64,000 nt of DNA from Gaiellasilicea sp963730405 (GCA_963730405.1 CAVSRW010000003.1:37203-101202); one strand, 5' to 3'; counted from the first letter of the stretch, positions 41,074 through 52,271 are shown. Made by a program: numbers and translations. The notes: generated by a model from the sequence alone, not told the origin.

Positions 41074-42264
41074 CTAGGGCTGCGGCGAGGAGGGCTGGCG
41101 GCCCAACTTCACCTCGAGGGTGATGATCTTGGTGCCGCGGTGGATCTGGACGACGACCGTCTTGCCGGGCTTCCGGTCGGCGAGCGCGTCGCGGAGCTCC
41201 TCGGTGGAGCTGACCCGCTTGCCGCCGATCGCGACGATCACGTCGCCGCCGATCACGTGGCTCTCGCCCGCGACGACGACGTCGGTTGTGCCGCCCTCGA
41301 TGCCGGCCCGGTCCGCGGCGCTGCCCGGGACGACGCCTTCGACGAGCACGCCCTCGTCCACGGGGAGGCGGAACACCCGCGCCAGCTCGGGTGTGATGGT
41401 GCTGCCGGTGATGCCGAGGTGGGCGCGATCGACCTTGCCGGTCGCGACGAGCTGCGCCACGACCGCCTCGACGGTGTTGGACGGTACGGCGAACCCGATC
41501 CCGATATTGCCGGTCGTTCCGTCCGCGCGCGCGATCTGCGAGTTGACGCCGATCACCTCGCCCTGGGCGTTGAGCAGCGGACCGCCCGAGTTGCCGCTGT
41601 TGATCTGCGCGTCCGTCTGGATCACGTGGTCGATCGGGTAGCCGTTCGGCGCCGTGATCGTGCGCTCCTGGACGGCGCTGACGATCCCCGCGGTAGCGGT
41701 CCGCCGGAGCCCGAACGGATTGCCGATCGCAACGACGGGGTCACCGACGCGCACATTGTCGGAGTTGCCGAACACGAGCGGTGCGAGCCCGCGCGAGCTC
41801 GACTGCACTCGCAGGACGGCGATGTCGGTCGAGGGGTCGCTGCCGACGAGCGTCGCGGCGAGAGTGTCCTGGTTCGAGAAGCTGACCTCGATCTGATCGG
41901 CGCCTTCGATCACGTGGTAGTTCGTGACGATGTAGCCCGCCTTGTCGATGACGAACCCCGAGCCGAGCGCCTGCTGCGGCACGGCCTGCTGGTCGAACGG
42001 GACGAGGGACGGATTGTCCGTCGTCGAGGTCGTCGACGTGATCTGGACGACACCCGGCGCGGCGCGCGCGTAGATGTCGCGGACGGCGAGGCGGTTGTTG
42101 TCGGCGACCGGAGCGGCGGGGGTGGGGACAGGGGAGGCCCTCACGACGGTGGTGGTCCCGCCACCCAGGTCGCCGGTCGCCGCCACGCCGCCGAGCGCGA
42201 TCAGGCCGCCCAGGAGGGAGGCGCCGACAAGCCCAGCTGCGCGGGGGAGGGTCGTCCGGTTCAC
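41074..42264 (-). CDS. HtrA/DegP-like serine protease with PDZ domain
   Basis: 396 residues. A membrane anchor (about 10-32) is followed by a trypsin-like domain with His in NYHVIEG, Asp in DPSTDIAVLRV and Ser in NSGNSGGPLLN. One PDZ domain (about 285-390) contains GVLVEGVVPGSAADRAGIEGG. It degrades or refolds misfolded proteins on the outer face of the membrane. GTG 42264 follows TACAAC (42276-42271) by 6 nt. Single-gene unit. Confidence 0.92.
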   Translation of the reverse strand: MNRTTLPRAAGLVGASLLGGLIALGGVAATGDLGGGTTTVVRASPVPTPAAPVADNNRLAVRDIYARAAPGVVQITSTTSTTDNPSLVPFDQQAVPQQALGSGFVIDKAGYIVTNYHVIEGADQIEVSFSNQDTLAATLVGSDPSTDIAVLRVQSSSRGLAPLVFGNSDNVRVGDPVVAIGNPFGLRRTATAGIVSAVQERTITAPNGYPIDHVIQTDAQINSGNSGGPLLNAQGEVIGVNSQIARADGTTGNIGIGFAVPSNTVEAVVAQLVATGKVDRAHLGITGSTITPELARVFRLPVDEGVLVEGVVPGSAADRAGIEGGTTDVVVAGESHVIGGDVIVAIGGKRVSSTEELRDALADRKPGKTVVVQIHRGTKIITLEVKLGRQPSSPQP

Positions 42265-42340
42265 CGGATCGTTGTACCCGCGAGCTCTTAAACCGGAGTG
42301 TGAAGCTCGTTAAGCGTCGGTTGCGGCGGACGAGCGCCGG

Positions 42341-42433
42341 CTACGAGTCCGGGTCGGGTGGCCGCGGGGGCAGCGGATCGGGCCGCGGGTCGGGCCGCGG
42401 CACAGGCGGGACCGGGTCGGGGAGCACGCTCAT
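42341..42433 (-). CDS. Possible Pro-rich small protein, 30 aa
   Basis: ATG 42433 overlaps the glutaredoxin stop (ATGA) and the frame ends at TAG 42341-42343. The product is almost only Pro, Asp and Arg (PDPVPPVPRPDPRPDPLPP). The coupling follows the rule of this operon, and the repeat is of the PxP type that stalls ribosomes. Too short to call with confidence. The remaining 42265-42340 carries only the htrA promoter. Confidence 0.35.
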   Translation of the reverse strand: MSVLPDPVPPVPRPDPRPDPLPPRPPDPDS

Positions 42434-42798
42434 GCGAGTGCGGCCGTGCGCTCGGCCGTCTCACGGTCGGCGCCGAGGGCGTCGTCGAGCTTGCGCTGCA
42501 GCTCGCCGCTCTCGTAGAGCTCCTCGACGATGTCGGCGCCGCCGACGAGCTCGCCCTTGATGAAGACCTGCGGGATCGTCGGCCAGCCGGAGAGCGCCGA
42601 GAGCTCCTGACGGATCTGCGGATCCGGAAGGACGTCGACCGCGGTCACGGGCGCACCGGCCGCCCGGAGCGCGCGCAGGGCGCGGTCGGAGTTGCCGCAC
42701 ATGACGAGCTGCGGCGTGCCCTTCATGAACAGGCTCACCGGCTCGTTCTCGATGATCGACTTGATCTGCTCGCTCAACTGTGTCGCCTGCTCGCTCAT
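42430..42798 (-). CDS. grxD: Monothiol glutaredoxin (Grx4-like), CGNS variant
   Basis: 122 residues. The family's active site KGTPxxPxCGFS appears as MKGTPQLVMCGNS (Cys34), so Phe is replaced by Asn and the preceding Pro by Val-Met. TIPQVFIKGELVGGADIVEEL is the cis-Pro and GSH-binding region of monothiol glutaredoxins. These bind and transfer [2Fe-2S] clusters with BolA partners. ATG 42798 overlaps the bolA stop (ATGA), so the known Grx-BolA partnership is hard-wired here. How a probable mycothiol organism uses it is open. Confidence 0.85.
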   Translation of the reverse strand: MSEQATQLSEQIKSIIENEPVSLFMKGTPQLVMCGNSDRALRALRAAGAPVTAVDVLPDPQIRQELSALSGWPTIPQVFIKGELVGGADIVEELYESGELQRKLDDALGADRETAERTAALA

Positions 42799-43031
42799 GC
42801 CTGTCCTCTCGTCTTGATCCGGAGCTCGTGGATCGACCCGTCTCCCAGCGGCGCCGCAAGCGCCTGGTACACGAGCCGGTGCTGCTCGACGAGCGAGAGC
42901 CCGTCGAAGCGGCCGCTCGCGATCGTCACCTGGAAGTGGTCGCCGCCGCCGGTGCGGTCCTCGACCGCGAGCTCGCTCGCGTCGGGGAAGGAGTCGCGCA
43001 GGAGCGCCTCCAGCGTCACCGTCTCGGCCAT
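42795..43031 (-). CDS. bolA: BolA-family protein
   Basis: 78 residues, the family minimum. GGGDHFQVTIASGRFDGLSLVEQHRLVYQAL is the conserved core with the His that co-ligates an Fe-S cluster with glutaredoxin, and IHELRIKT the last strand. ATG 43031 lies 6 nt after TACGAT (43043-43038), giving a leaderless mRNA. Coupled to the glutaredoxin gene. Divergent from the next gene with only 15 bp between starts. Confidence 0.9.
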   Translation of the reverse strand: MAETVTLEALLRDSFPDASELAVEDRTGGGDHFQVTIASGRFDGLSLVEQHRLVYQALAAPLGDGSIHELRIKTRGQA

Positions 43032-43046
43032 GGAATCATCGTAGCC

Positions 43047-43889
43047 GTGAGCCGCGCGGGCGCCTTCCTCGTCTCGCTCCCGGAGCGCGCGGTGCGGGCG
43101 CTCGTCGGCGCGCTCGGCGGTGCTGTCCACGAGACGGCCGAGGTCGTCCTGCCGCGGTTCGCTCGCCGCTCCCGGCTCTACGAGGCGACGGCGAAGAACC
43201 TGCTCCGGATCGCGATCGAGCTCGTCGGCGACGTCGAGCGTGCTGCCCCACCCGACCAGCCGGACGCCGGCGAGTTGCTGAAGCGGAAGACGGCCGGCAA
43301 CGTCGTCGAGTTCGGCTCGATCGCCGCGCTCGGATTCTCGCCGCTCTGGCTGCTCGCGGCGGCCTCGGACGTCTCGCACGGCTCGCGCATCTACCTCCAG
43401 GCGCTGGTCAGGGAGCTCGAGCGGGCAGGCGTGCTCTCCCCCGGAGCGGGGCTCGGAACCGTCGAAGACGTGCTGTCCGCCCTCGAGGGGAGCTCGGGCA
43501 CGACCGCCCGACTGGTCGACCTGCCGCCGCTCGAGCTCGCCGACCTGCGGGCCTCGCTCAGGGAGCTGCGCTCGAGCGCGGCGGAGCTGCCCACGCCCCA
43601 GGAGCTCGCCGGGCTCTACCGTGGCCTGCAGCGGACAGCTGCGCGCGAACGCCGGCCGCTGCTCGAGGTGTCGTCCGGGATGGGTCTCGCGTTTGCGCTC
43701 TCCGCGCGCAACGTCGGCCGCGATCACGTGGTCGTGCCCTACCGCGAGGACTGGCGGCCGCTCCGAGACGAGGGCTTCGCCGCGTATGCCCGCCGCATCT
43801 CCGCGCCGTACCGCGAGGCGGCCGCCGGGCACTTCGACCCGGACCGGCGGAGCTGGACCGAGCGTGCGCTGACGCGACTGAGGCGCTGA
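43047..43889 (+). CDS. Conserved hypothetical protein, 280 aa
   Basis: I do not recognise the family. Helical N-terminus (SLPERAVRALVGALGGAVHE), a conserved-looking stretch KTAGNVVEFGSIAALGF followed by hydrophobic SPLWLLAAASDVSHGSR, possibly membrane-associated, and a helical Leu/Ala-rich second half. Near the C-terminus, RISAPYREAAAGHFDPD. GTG 43047 is the first start clear of the bolA promoter. 44 bp separate it from the metallopeptidase. Confidence 0.6.
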   Translation: MSRAGAFLVSLPERAVRALVGALGGAVHETAEVVLPRFARRSRLYEATAKNLLRIAIELVGDVERAAPPDQPDAGELLKRKTAGNVVEFGSIAALGFSPLWLLAAASDVSHGSRIYLQALVRELERAGVLSPGAGLGTVEDVLSALEGSSGTTARLVDLPPLELADLRASLRELRSSAAELPTPQELAGLYRGLQRTAARERRPLLEVSSGMGLAFALSARNVGRDHVVVPYREDWRPLRDEGFAAYARRISAPYREAAAGHFDPDRRSWTERALTRLRR

Positions 43890-43933
43890 GAAATTCTCAT
43901 ACGGCTCTGACTGCTGTCGGTACCTTGTGCCGC

Positions 43934-45308
43934 GTGAAGCTTGGGCTCGCGACGGTGGCGGCCTTCGTCGCGCTCGGCGTGGCGTCGCCTGCGTCCGCCT
44001 CGACGCCGATCCCGTGGTGCGGCACGAGCTCGTCGGCCGCCGACCGGCTTCCGGACGCGACTGCCGCCTATGCCGTCCACGTCGTCTACGTCCGGCCTCC
44101 GGGAGCGCCCGACAGATTCGCCGCGATGGCGCCGCGAATCGTCGGCGACGTCGCCGCATTCGACGCCTGGTGGCGCCGCGAGGACCCGGCGCGGACGCCG
44201 CGCTTCGACCTCTTCCCCACACCGATCGGCTGCGCGAACATGTTCGGCGCGCTCGACATCACGCACGTCCAGCTACCGCGGTCGATCGGCGGGATCACCA
44301 CCGCGTTCCAGGAGATCCGACTGCAGCTCGCCTCCGAGGCCGCCCTGAACGAGCCCGAGAAGGCGTACCTCGCCTACTTCGACGGCCCGACCGGGCAGTC
44401 GGGCAACGAGCGCGTCTGCGGCCAGGGCGCGCGCGCCGGTGGCCTCGGGCTGCCCGGCCTCGCCGTCGTCTACCTCGACTCCTGCGGCGGGGACGCCGGC
44501 GACAACCTCCGCCCGGTCGTCGCCGTCCACGAGCTCGTGCACGTGTTCGGCGCGGTCGAGCGCTCTGCCCCGAACTCGTGTCAGAGCGGCCACGTCTGCG
44601 ACGTCGGGCCAGGACCTGATGACGTCCGTCCTGACGGGCGCCGAGCTCGACGTGCTCGTGCTCGACTCCGGCCGCAACGACTACTACGGCCATGCGGGGA
44701 CGTGGACGGACGTGCAGGACTCGACCTTCCTCGAGCGGCTCGACTCGCCCGACCGTGTGCCTCCGACCGTGCCCGACGGGCTCCGCGTCGGCGACGATCC
44801 CAGCGGCTCGGTCCGGTTCTCGTGGCGGCCGTCGAGCGACGACGTCGGGCCGGCCGCATACCGCCTCTACGAGGACGGCCGCTTCGTCCGCCAGGTGGCG
44901 GAGACCTCGGTGCTCCTGCCCGCGAACGGAAGGACGACGCGCTTCTCGGTCCGCGCCGCCGACGCCGTCGGCCGCCTCAGCGCCGTGGCGAGCGCGCGCT
45001 TCCGGCCCGACCTCGGCATGGTCGACGAGAGCGGGCGGCTCGTCCGTGACACGGTGCGGCCGCCGGCGATTCCGCGCGTCACGGTCAAGAGGACGGCGAA
45101 GCTCGCCGTCGTCTCCTGGAGGGACGTCCGCGACGGCGGCGGGCTGCGCGGCTACCGCGTCCGGATCGGCGGGCGGACCGTGATCGTGCGGAAGCCGACG
45201 GTCACGCTCACCCGCTCGAAGGTCGCGGGCGCCGTCTCGGTCGCGGCCGTCGACCGGGCGGCGAACATCGGCCCGGCGCTCGTGATCCCGCGCTCTCGCC
45301 TGCGCTAG
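43934..45308 (+). CDS. Secreted metallopeptidase-like protein with Fn3-like tail, one frameshift
   Basis: Starts at GTG 43934, 7 nt after TACCTT (43921-43926), with signal peptide VKLGLATVAAFVALGVASP. The zincin motif is VAVHELVHVFGAVE. Around 44603-44615 the frame changes: GHVCD ends one frame and QDLMTSVLTG continues in the other, consistent with one extra base. The second part has Fn3-like strands (GSVRFSWRPSSDDVGPAAYR). The two parts together make a plausible secreted peptidase of about 457 residues. Frameshift is probably a read or assembly error. Confidence 0.7.
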
Positions 45309-45383
45309 CTTCGCCAGGCCGGCTGCTTCGACTTCTTGGAGCGGGAGTTGAAGTCCAGGCTCACCTGAGGTCACGCCGGCTAA

Positions 45384-45400
45384 CCAGGGACAGACCCTGG
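45384..45400. repeat. Short palindrome before aconitase
   Basis: CCAGGG (45384-45389), ACAGA, CCCTGG (45395-45400). The core GGGACAGACCC looks like the small repeats that accompany REP-type elements, but only one copy is present here. The rest of 45309-45449 has the aconitase -10 TAGATT (45438-45443, 6 nt before the ATG) and nothing else evident. Confidence 0.3.
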
Positions 45401-45449
45401 GACGTGTCCGGAACGGCCCGGGCCGGAGGGCGTTCGATAGATTCGAGGC

Positions 45450-48212
<2,763 letters not shown>

Positions 48213-48224
48213 CCCGATTTGCAA

Positions 48225-48252
48225 TTGACATTCGGCAGAAGGCGGCTACTCT
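48225..48252 (+). promoter_or_regulatory. Promoter upstream of the TPP leader
   Basis: TTGACA (48225-48230), 16 nt, TACTCT (48247-48252). A second -10-like TAGAGT (48369-48374) lies just before the aptamer and could start a shorter leader. Confidence 0.55.
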
Positions 48253-48299
48253 GCCCGCCTCCTGGCGCCGCGGGGGTCTCGGCGCCCGGTCTGGGGAGG

Positions 48300-48346
48300 G
48301 GGAGGTGAGACGAGCGCCCGGTGCGCTTCGTCTCGCCTTACCTCCC
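48300..48346 (+). other. Long leader hairpin upstream of the TPP riboswitch
   Basis: GGGAGGT, GAGACGA, GCGC (48300-48317) pairs with GCGC, TCGTCTC, ACCTCCC (48323-48346), with a bulged T and a 5-nt bulge GCCTT. That is 18 bp of helix around a 5-nt loop. Not part of the known aptamer; role unknown. A GGCGCC palindrome pair lies just upstream (about 48264-48285). Confidence 0.5.
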
Positions 48347-48375
48347 GGATCCGCACGTGTCGACTCGCTAGAGTT

Positions 48376-48457
48376 GCTCCCGAACCGGGGTGCCCGACGA
48401 ACGGGCTGAGAACACACCCGCTGACCTGATCCGGGTAATGCCGGCGAAGGGAGGAGC
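48376..48457 (+). ncRNA. TPP (thi-box) riboswitch
   Basis: The conserved elements are all present: GGGGTGCCCG (48387-48396), CGGGCTGAGA (48402-48411), ACCCG, ACCTGATCCGGGTAATGCC (48424-48442), GGCGAAGGGAG. P1 can form between CTCCC (48377-48381) and GGGAG (48449-48453), or GCTCC with GGAGC (48453-48457). Those bases are also the Shine-Dalgarno of the permease (ATG 48466), so thiamine pyrophosphate binding should block translation directly. Confidence 0.93.
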
Positions 48458-48465
48458 GACACTCG

Positions 48466-49779
48466 ATGGACGATGCGCCCGCCTGGGGGATCGAGCCGGT
48501 GCCGCCGCGGCTGCGGGTGCTCGGCCTCCTCGACCAGGGGCTCCTCTGGGGCAACCTCGGCGTCTCGCTGCTCGTGCTCGTCGCCGGCACGTACCTCGTC
48601 CCCGCGCTCTCGCTGCCGGAGGCGTTCCTGGCGATCCTGCTCGGGAGCCTGATCGGGAACGTGATGCTCGGCACCGCGGCGCTGATCGGCGCCGACGCGC
48701 GCGTCCCTGCGATGGTCCTGATGCGGGCGCCGCTCGGGCAGCGCGGCTCCTGGGCGCCGACCGTTCTGAACGCGGCCCAGTGCGTCGGCTGGGCGATCTT
48801 CGAGTTGCTGATCATCGCGACCGCGGTGGCCGCGCTCTCCGACGAGCTCTTCGGCTTCCGCGGCCAGTGGCTGTGGACGCTCGTCTTCGGCGGCATCACG
48901 CTGGCGCTCGCGTTGCTCGGCCCGATCGGCTTCGTGCGCAAGTTCGTGCGCAAGTTCGCCGTCTGGGCGGTGCTCGCCTCGCTCCTCTACCTGACGTGGT
49001 GGGCGCTCGACGGCGCCGACGTCGGCTCGCTCTGGGATCGAGAGGGCGAGGGCGGCTCGTCGGTGCTCGACGGCATCGACCTCGTCGTCGCGATCACCGT
49101 CTCCTGGATCCCGCTCGTCGCCGACTACACCCGGTTCGCACGCGACCGGGCGAGCGCGTTCTGGGGCACGGCGGTCGGCTACTTCCTCGCCGGCGCCTGG
49201 CTGTGGATGCTCGGCGCGATCCTGTTCTTCTCGCGCGACATCACCGATCCGGCGGCGCTTCCGGTCGCGGTCGCCGCCGGCGGCATCGGCGCGATCCTGG
49301 CGCTCCTCGCCGTCACCGTCGACGAGACCGACGAGGCCTTCGCAAACTCGTACTCCGCCGCCGTCTCGATCCAGAACCTCGCCCCGCAGCTGCCCCAGCG
49401 GGCGCTCCTGGTCGCGGTTTGCGTCACGGCGACGGTGGGCGCACTGACCATCGACCTCCTCTCCTACGAGAGCTTCCTGCTCATGCTCGGCTCCTTCTTC
49501 GTCCCCCTCTTCGGCGTGCTGCTCGCGGACTGGATCGCGGCCGGCGCGCGGTACGGCAAGGCGGACGTGTTCGGTGGGCCCGCCGTCCGCTGGGGGATGC
49601 TCGCGGCCTGGATCGCGGGCTTCGCCGCCTACCAGTGGCTCCACCCGGTCGGGCCCTCCTGGTGGACCGATGCGATCGGTGACGGAGCCGACCTCGGAAT
49701 CGGCGCGACGCTGCCGAGCTTCGCCGTGTCGCTCGCCCTCGGGCTCGCCGTCGCGACGCTCGGGAGGCGCCGCTTCTAG
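48466..49779 (+). CDS. NCS1-family permease, probable thiamine-precursor transporter (CytX-like)
   Basis: 437 residues with about 12 membrane helices and the NCS1 pattern near the start (GLLDQGLLWGNLGVSLLVL; LGSLIGNVMLGTAALIGADA) and PLVADYTRFAR in the middle. NCS1 proteins carry nucleobases or related compounds with H+ or Na+. Its position under a TPP riboswitch predicts hydroxymethylpyrimidine or another thiamine precursor as substrate, as for CytX. GGAGGAG (48450-48456) is the ribosome site. No thiamine gene follows. Confidence 0.88.
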   Translation: MDDAPAWGIEPVPPRLRVLGLLDQGLLWGNLGVSLLVLVAGTYLVPALSLPEAFLAILLGSLIGNVMLGTAALIGADARVPAMVLMRAPLGQRGSWAPTVLNAAQCVGWAIFELLIIATAVAALSDELFGFRGQWLWTLVFGGITLALALLGPIGFVRKFVRKFAVWAVLASLLYLTWWALDGADVGSLWDREGEGGSSVLDGIDLVVAITVSWIPLVADYTRFARDRASAFWGTAVGYFLAGAWLWMLGAILFFSRDITDPAALPVAVAAGGIGAILALLAVTVDETDEAFANSYSAAVSIQNLAPQLPQRALLVAVCVTATVGALTIDLLSYESFLLMLGSFFVPLFGVLLADWIAAGARYGKADVFGGPAVRWGMLAAWIAGFAAYQWLHPVGPSWWTDAIGDGADLGIGATLPSFAVSLALGLAVATLGRRRF

Positions 49780-49839
49780 GAGCGATTGGCGGAATGGCGC
49801 TCAGCCGGTGTTTCGCCCATCTCTCCTAGAGTGCGAGCC

Positions 49840-50637
49840 GTGCACGGCGTCGCGGTGATCGGCAACCTCGCCCAGGACCGGATCGACGGCGGTCTCCCCC
49901 GCGTCGGCGGCGCGCCTTTCCACGCAGCGAGGGCACTGCGGCTGCTCGGCGGCAGCTCGAGGATCGTCGCCCGCTCGGCCGCGGCCGACAAGCGGACGCT
50001 CGTCGCGCCGCTGGCCGCCCTCGGCGTGCCGTGGACGTGGCTTCCCGCCCCGAGCACGACGACGTTCGAGATTCGTTACCAGGGCGAAGAGCGGGAGATG
50101 TCGATCGGCGACCCGGGCGCGCCGTGGACGCTCGAGGAAGGAAGGGCGGTCGGACGCGCGGAGTGGGTGCAGGTCGGAGGGCTGACGCGCGGCGACTTCC
50201 CGCCCGACGTGCTCGCGGCGCTCGCGCGCGACCACCGAGTCGCGCTCGACGGGCAGGCGCTCGTCCGGCCCGCGGCGACGGGGCCGCTCGTGCTCGACGC
50301 GGAGTTCGACCCCGAGGTGCTGAGGCACGTGACCGCGCTGAAGCTGAACGAGGAGGAGCTCGAGGTGCTCGGCGGCGAAGAGCGGGTCGTCCAGCTCGGC
50401 GTCCCGGAGCTGTTGCTGACGCAGGGCTCGACCGGAGCGCTGCTGCTTTCGCGCGGCGTCCGAGAGCGGATCCCGGTCCGGCGGATCGAGACCGCCGATC
50501 CGACCGGCGCCGGTGACGCCTTCCTCGCCGCGTATGCGTGGGCGCGCGCCGCCGGGCACCGCCCGGTCTCCGCCGGTCGACACGCAGCGACGACAGCCGC
50601 ACGCGTGCTCGAGCTGAGCACCGCGCCGGCGGCATGA
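49840..50637 (+). CDS. PfkB-family carbohydrate kinase
   Basis: 265 residues. GGAPFHAARALRLLGG is the N-terminal sugar motif and TADPTGAGDAFLAAYAWA the C-terminal signature, with Asp as the catalytic base. It is short for the family (about 300) and the lid region is reduced, so the substrate (sugar or nucleoside) is unclear. GTG 49840 follows TAGAGT (49827-49832) by 7 nt. Stop overlaps the next gene (ATGA), so a related role of the two is likely. Confidence 0.82.
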   Translation: MHGVAVIGNLAQDRIDGGLPRVGGAPFHAARALRLLGGSSRIVARSAAADKRTLVAPLAALGVPWTWLPAPSTTTFEIRYQGEEREMSIGDPGAPWTLEEGRAVGRAEWVQVGGLTRGDFPPDVLAALARDHRVALDGQALVRPAATGPLVLDAEFDPEVLRHVTALKLNEEELEVLGGEERVVQLGVPELLLTQGSTGALLLSRGVRERIPVRRIETADPTGAGDAFLAAYAWARAAGHRPVSAGRHAATTAARVLELSTAPAA

Positions 50638-51023
50638 CCGCGCTCGTCCGCACCACCGAGGGCGTCTTCCAGGTCGACGTCGAGACCGAGGTCGTGTGCG
50701 GAGAGGTCGACGCAGCCGTCGACCACGAGCATGTCGAGCTCGAGCTGCCGCGCGTCGTCGCGGCGTCGGCCGCGGGCGCCACCGTCGTCGCCGTCGTCGA
50801 GCGGCGGCCGCCGCTCGTCGTCTCCTACGACGCCGGCACGACCTGGAGCGAGGCGGGCGGCGGCCTCCCACCCGGCTTCGACGTCGCCGTCGACCCGGAC
50901 GATCCCGACCGGATCCTCTTCGCCGCCCGCAACCGGCTCTACCTCTCCACCGACGGCGGCCGCTTCTGGCGCTCGCTGGCGCCGGAGCTGCCGGATGTGG
51001 AAGCGGTCACCTGGAGCAACTAG
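50634..51023 (+). CDS. Small beta-propeller-like protein with Asp-box repeats
   Basis: 129 residues. Two BNR/Asp-box-like turns are visible: SYDAGTTWSEAGGGLP and STDGGRFWRSLAPELP, plus a weaker one near the start. One or two blades of a propeller only, so it is either a fragment or an oligomeric blade protein. It is cytoplasmic by lack of a signal. Coupled to the PfkB gene. Confidence 0.6.
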   Translation: MTALVRTTEGVFQVDVETEVVCGEVDAAVDHEHVELELPRVVAASAAGATVVAVVERRPPLVVSYDAGTTWSEAGGGLPPGFDVAVDPDDPDRILFAARNRLYLSTDGGRFWRSLAPELPDVEAVTWSN

Positions 51024-51032
51024 GGTCGGCGC

Positions 51033-51392
51033 ATGGCCGACCGGCTGCCGCGACTGCTGCTCCACGCCGAGGGCGCAGCCGTGGCGGTCGCCGCCGTCAC
51101 GCTCTACTTCCACGAGGGCTTCGACTGGTGGCTGCTGCTCGTGCTCGCCCTCGCCCCGGACCTCGCGATGCTCGGCTACCTCGCCGGCCCTCGCGCGGGC
51201 GCCGTCGCCTACGACCTCGTCCACACGTACGTGCTGCCCGTGCTGCTCGCCGCGGCCGGGGTGATCTGGGACTCGGACACGGCGCTCGCCCTCGCGCTGA
51301 TCTGGCTGACGCACATCGGCGTCGACCGCGCCGTGGGCTACGGGCTCAAGTACCCGGCCGGGTTCAAGGACACCCACCTGCAGCGGGTGTGA
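51033..51392 (+). CDS. DUF4260-family membrane protein
   Basis: 119 residues with about four membrane helices (GAAVAVAAVTLYF; WWLLLVLALAPDLAMLGYL; AYDLVHTYVLPVLLAAAGV; ALALALIWLTHIGVDRAVGYG) and the family end GLKYPAGFKDTHLQRV. Function unknown. ATG 51033 follows TAGGGT (51021-51026) by 6 nt; that -10 overlaps the stop of the preceding gene. Confidence 0.8.
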   Translation: MADRLPRLLLHAEGAAVAVAAVTLYFHEGFDWWLLLVLALAPDLAMLGYLAGPRAGAVAYDLVHTYVLPVLLAAAGVIWDSDTALALALIWLTHIGVDRAVGYGLKYPAGFKDTHLQRV

Positions 51393-51398
51393 TCCCGG

Positions 51399-52247
51399 TC
51401 ACGGCACCTTGAACTCGCCGCGGGCGACGGTGACCGCCGAGCCGCCGACCTCGACCGACTCGATCGTGTCGCCCGACCCGGTCGCGCGTGCGTGGAGCCG
51501 GGACGGCCGGCCGATCTCGGTTCCCTGCTCGATCTCGAGCTGCTCCCCCCACGGCACGACCCCGTGGCGGCCGAGATGGCAGGCGAGCGGCCCCGCCGCC
51601 GAGCCGGTCGCCGCGTCCTCTCCCACGCCGTCGAGCGGGGAGAACATGCGCACCTTCCAGTCGGTGCCGCTGCCCGCGGCGGCGAGCGCTCCGACGAGGT
51701 CCAGCTCCATCAGCGCGTTCAGATCCGGCCGCAGCGCCGCCACGTCCTCCTTCGAGGGCAGCACGACGTACGCGTGCCGGACGCCGTTGTCGTAGACCTC
51801 GACCGGCAGCAGGGACGACTCGACATTGAGCGCCGCGAGCATCTCGTCGGCGCGCGCGTACGGCTCGACGGTGGGCACGGGCTGCGTCATCCGGCCGAAG
51901 ACGATCCGGCCGCTCGGGTCACGCTCGAGCTCGACCGGGACGATCCCGCTGCCGGTCTCGAGCAGGATCGTGCCGAGCTGGAGCGGCGCGCCGAGCACGA
52001 ACGCGGCCCCGAGGCACGGGTGGCCGGCGAAGGCGATCTCGTTCCGCGGCGTGAAGATCCGCAACCGCACGGTGCCGCCCTCGCGAGGCGGGAGCACGAA
52101 CACGCTCTCCGAGAGCCCCAGCTCGAGTGCCAGCGCCTGCATCGTCAGCTCGTCGAGATCGCGCGCATCGGTGAACACGGCGAGCTGGTTGCCCGCGAGC
52201 GGCGTGTCCGTGAACACGTCGGCGAGGACGTAGCGGAACGAGCGCAT
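51399..52247 (-). CDS. PhzF-family isomerase/epimerase
   Basis: 282 residues with the diaminopimelate-epimerase-like double fold. VLADVFTDTPLAGNQLAVF is the N-terminal signature with Asn-Gln, the catalytic Glu is in LGLSESVFV, and IFTPRNEIAFAGHPCLG and EDAATGSAAGPLACHLG are the two loops around the active site. It catalyses acid-base isomerisation; substrate not known outside phenazine makers. ATG 52247 follows TAGATT (52260-52255) by 7 nt. It shares a 24-bp bidirectional promoter with sixA. Confidence 0.88.
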   Translation of the reverse strand: MRSFRYVLADVFTDTPLAGNQLAVFTDARDLDELTMQALALELGLSESVFVLPPREGGTVRLRIFTPRNEIAFAGHPCLGAAFVLGAPLQLGTILLETGSGIVPVELERDPSGRIVFGRMTQPVPTVEPYARADEMLAALNVESSLLPVEVYDNGVRHAYVVLPSKEDVAALRPDLNALMELDLVGALAAAGSGTDWKVRMFSPLDGVGEDAATGSAAGPLACHLGRHGVVPWGEQLEIEQGTEIGRPSRLHARATGSGDTIESVEVGGSAVTVARGEFKVP

Positions 52248-52254
52248 CGCCCGG

Positions 52255-52264
52255 AATCTATCCT
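52255..52264. promoter_or_regulatory. Overlapping divergent -10 elements (phzF-like / sixA-like)
   Basis: AATCTATCCT: minus TAGATT (52260-52255), 7 nt from ATG 52247; plus TATCCT (52259-52264), 7 nt from GTG 52272. They share the central TA, as at 9041-9050. Confidence 0.6.
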
Positions 52265-52271
52265 CCGTCCC

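Noticed and set aside
49791..49814. A second SigR-type promoter (GGAAT before the PfkB gene)
   Set aside because: GTT follows at 14 nt, not 18, and the gene has a good TAGAGT leaderless promoter.
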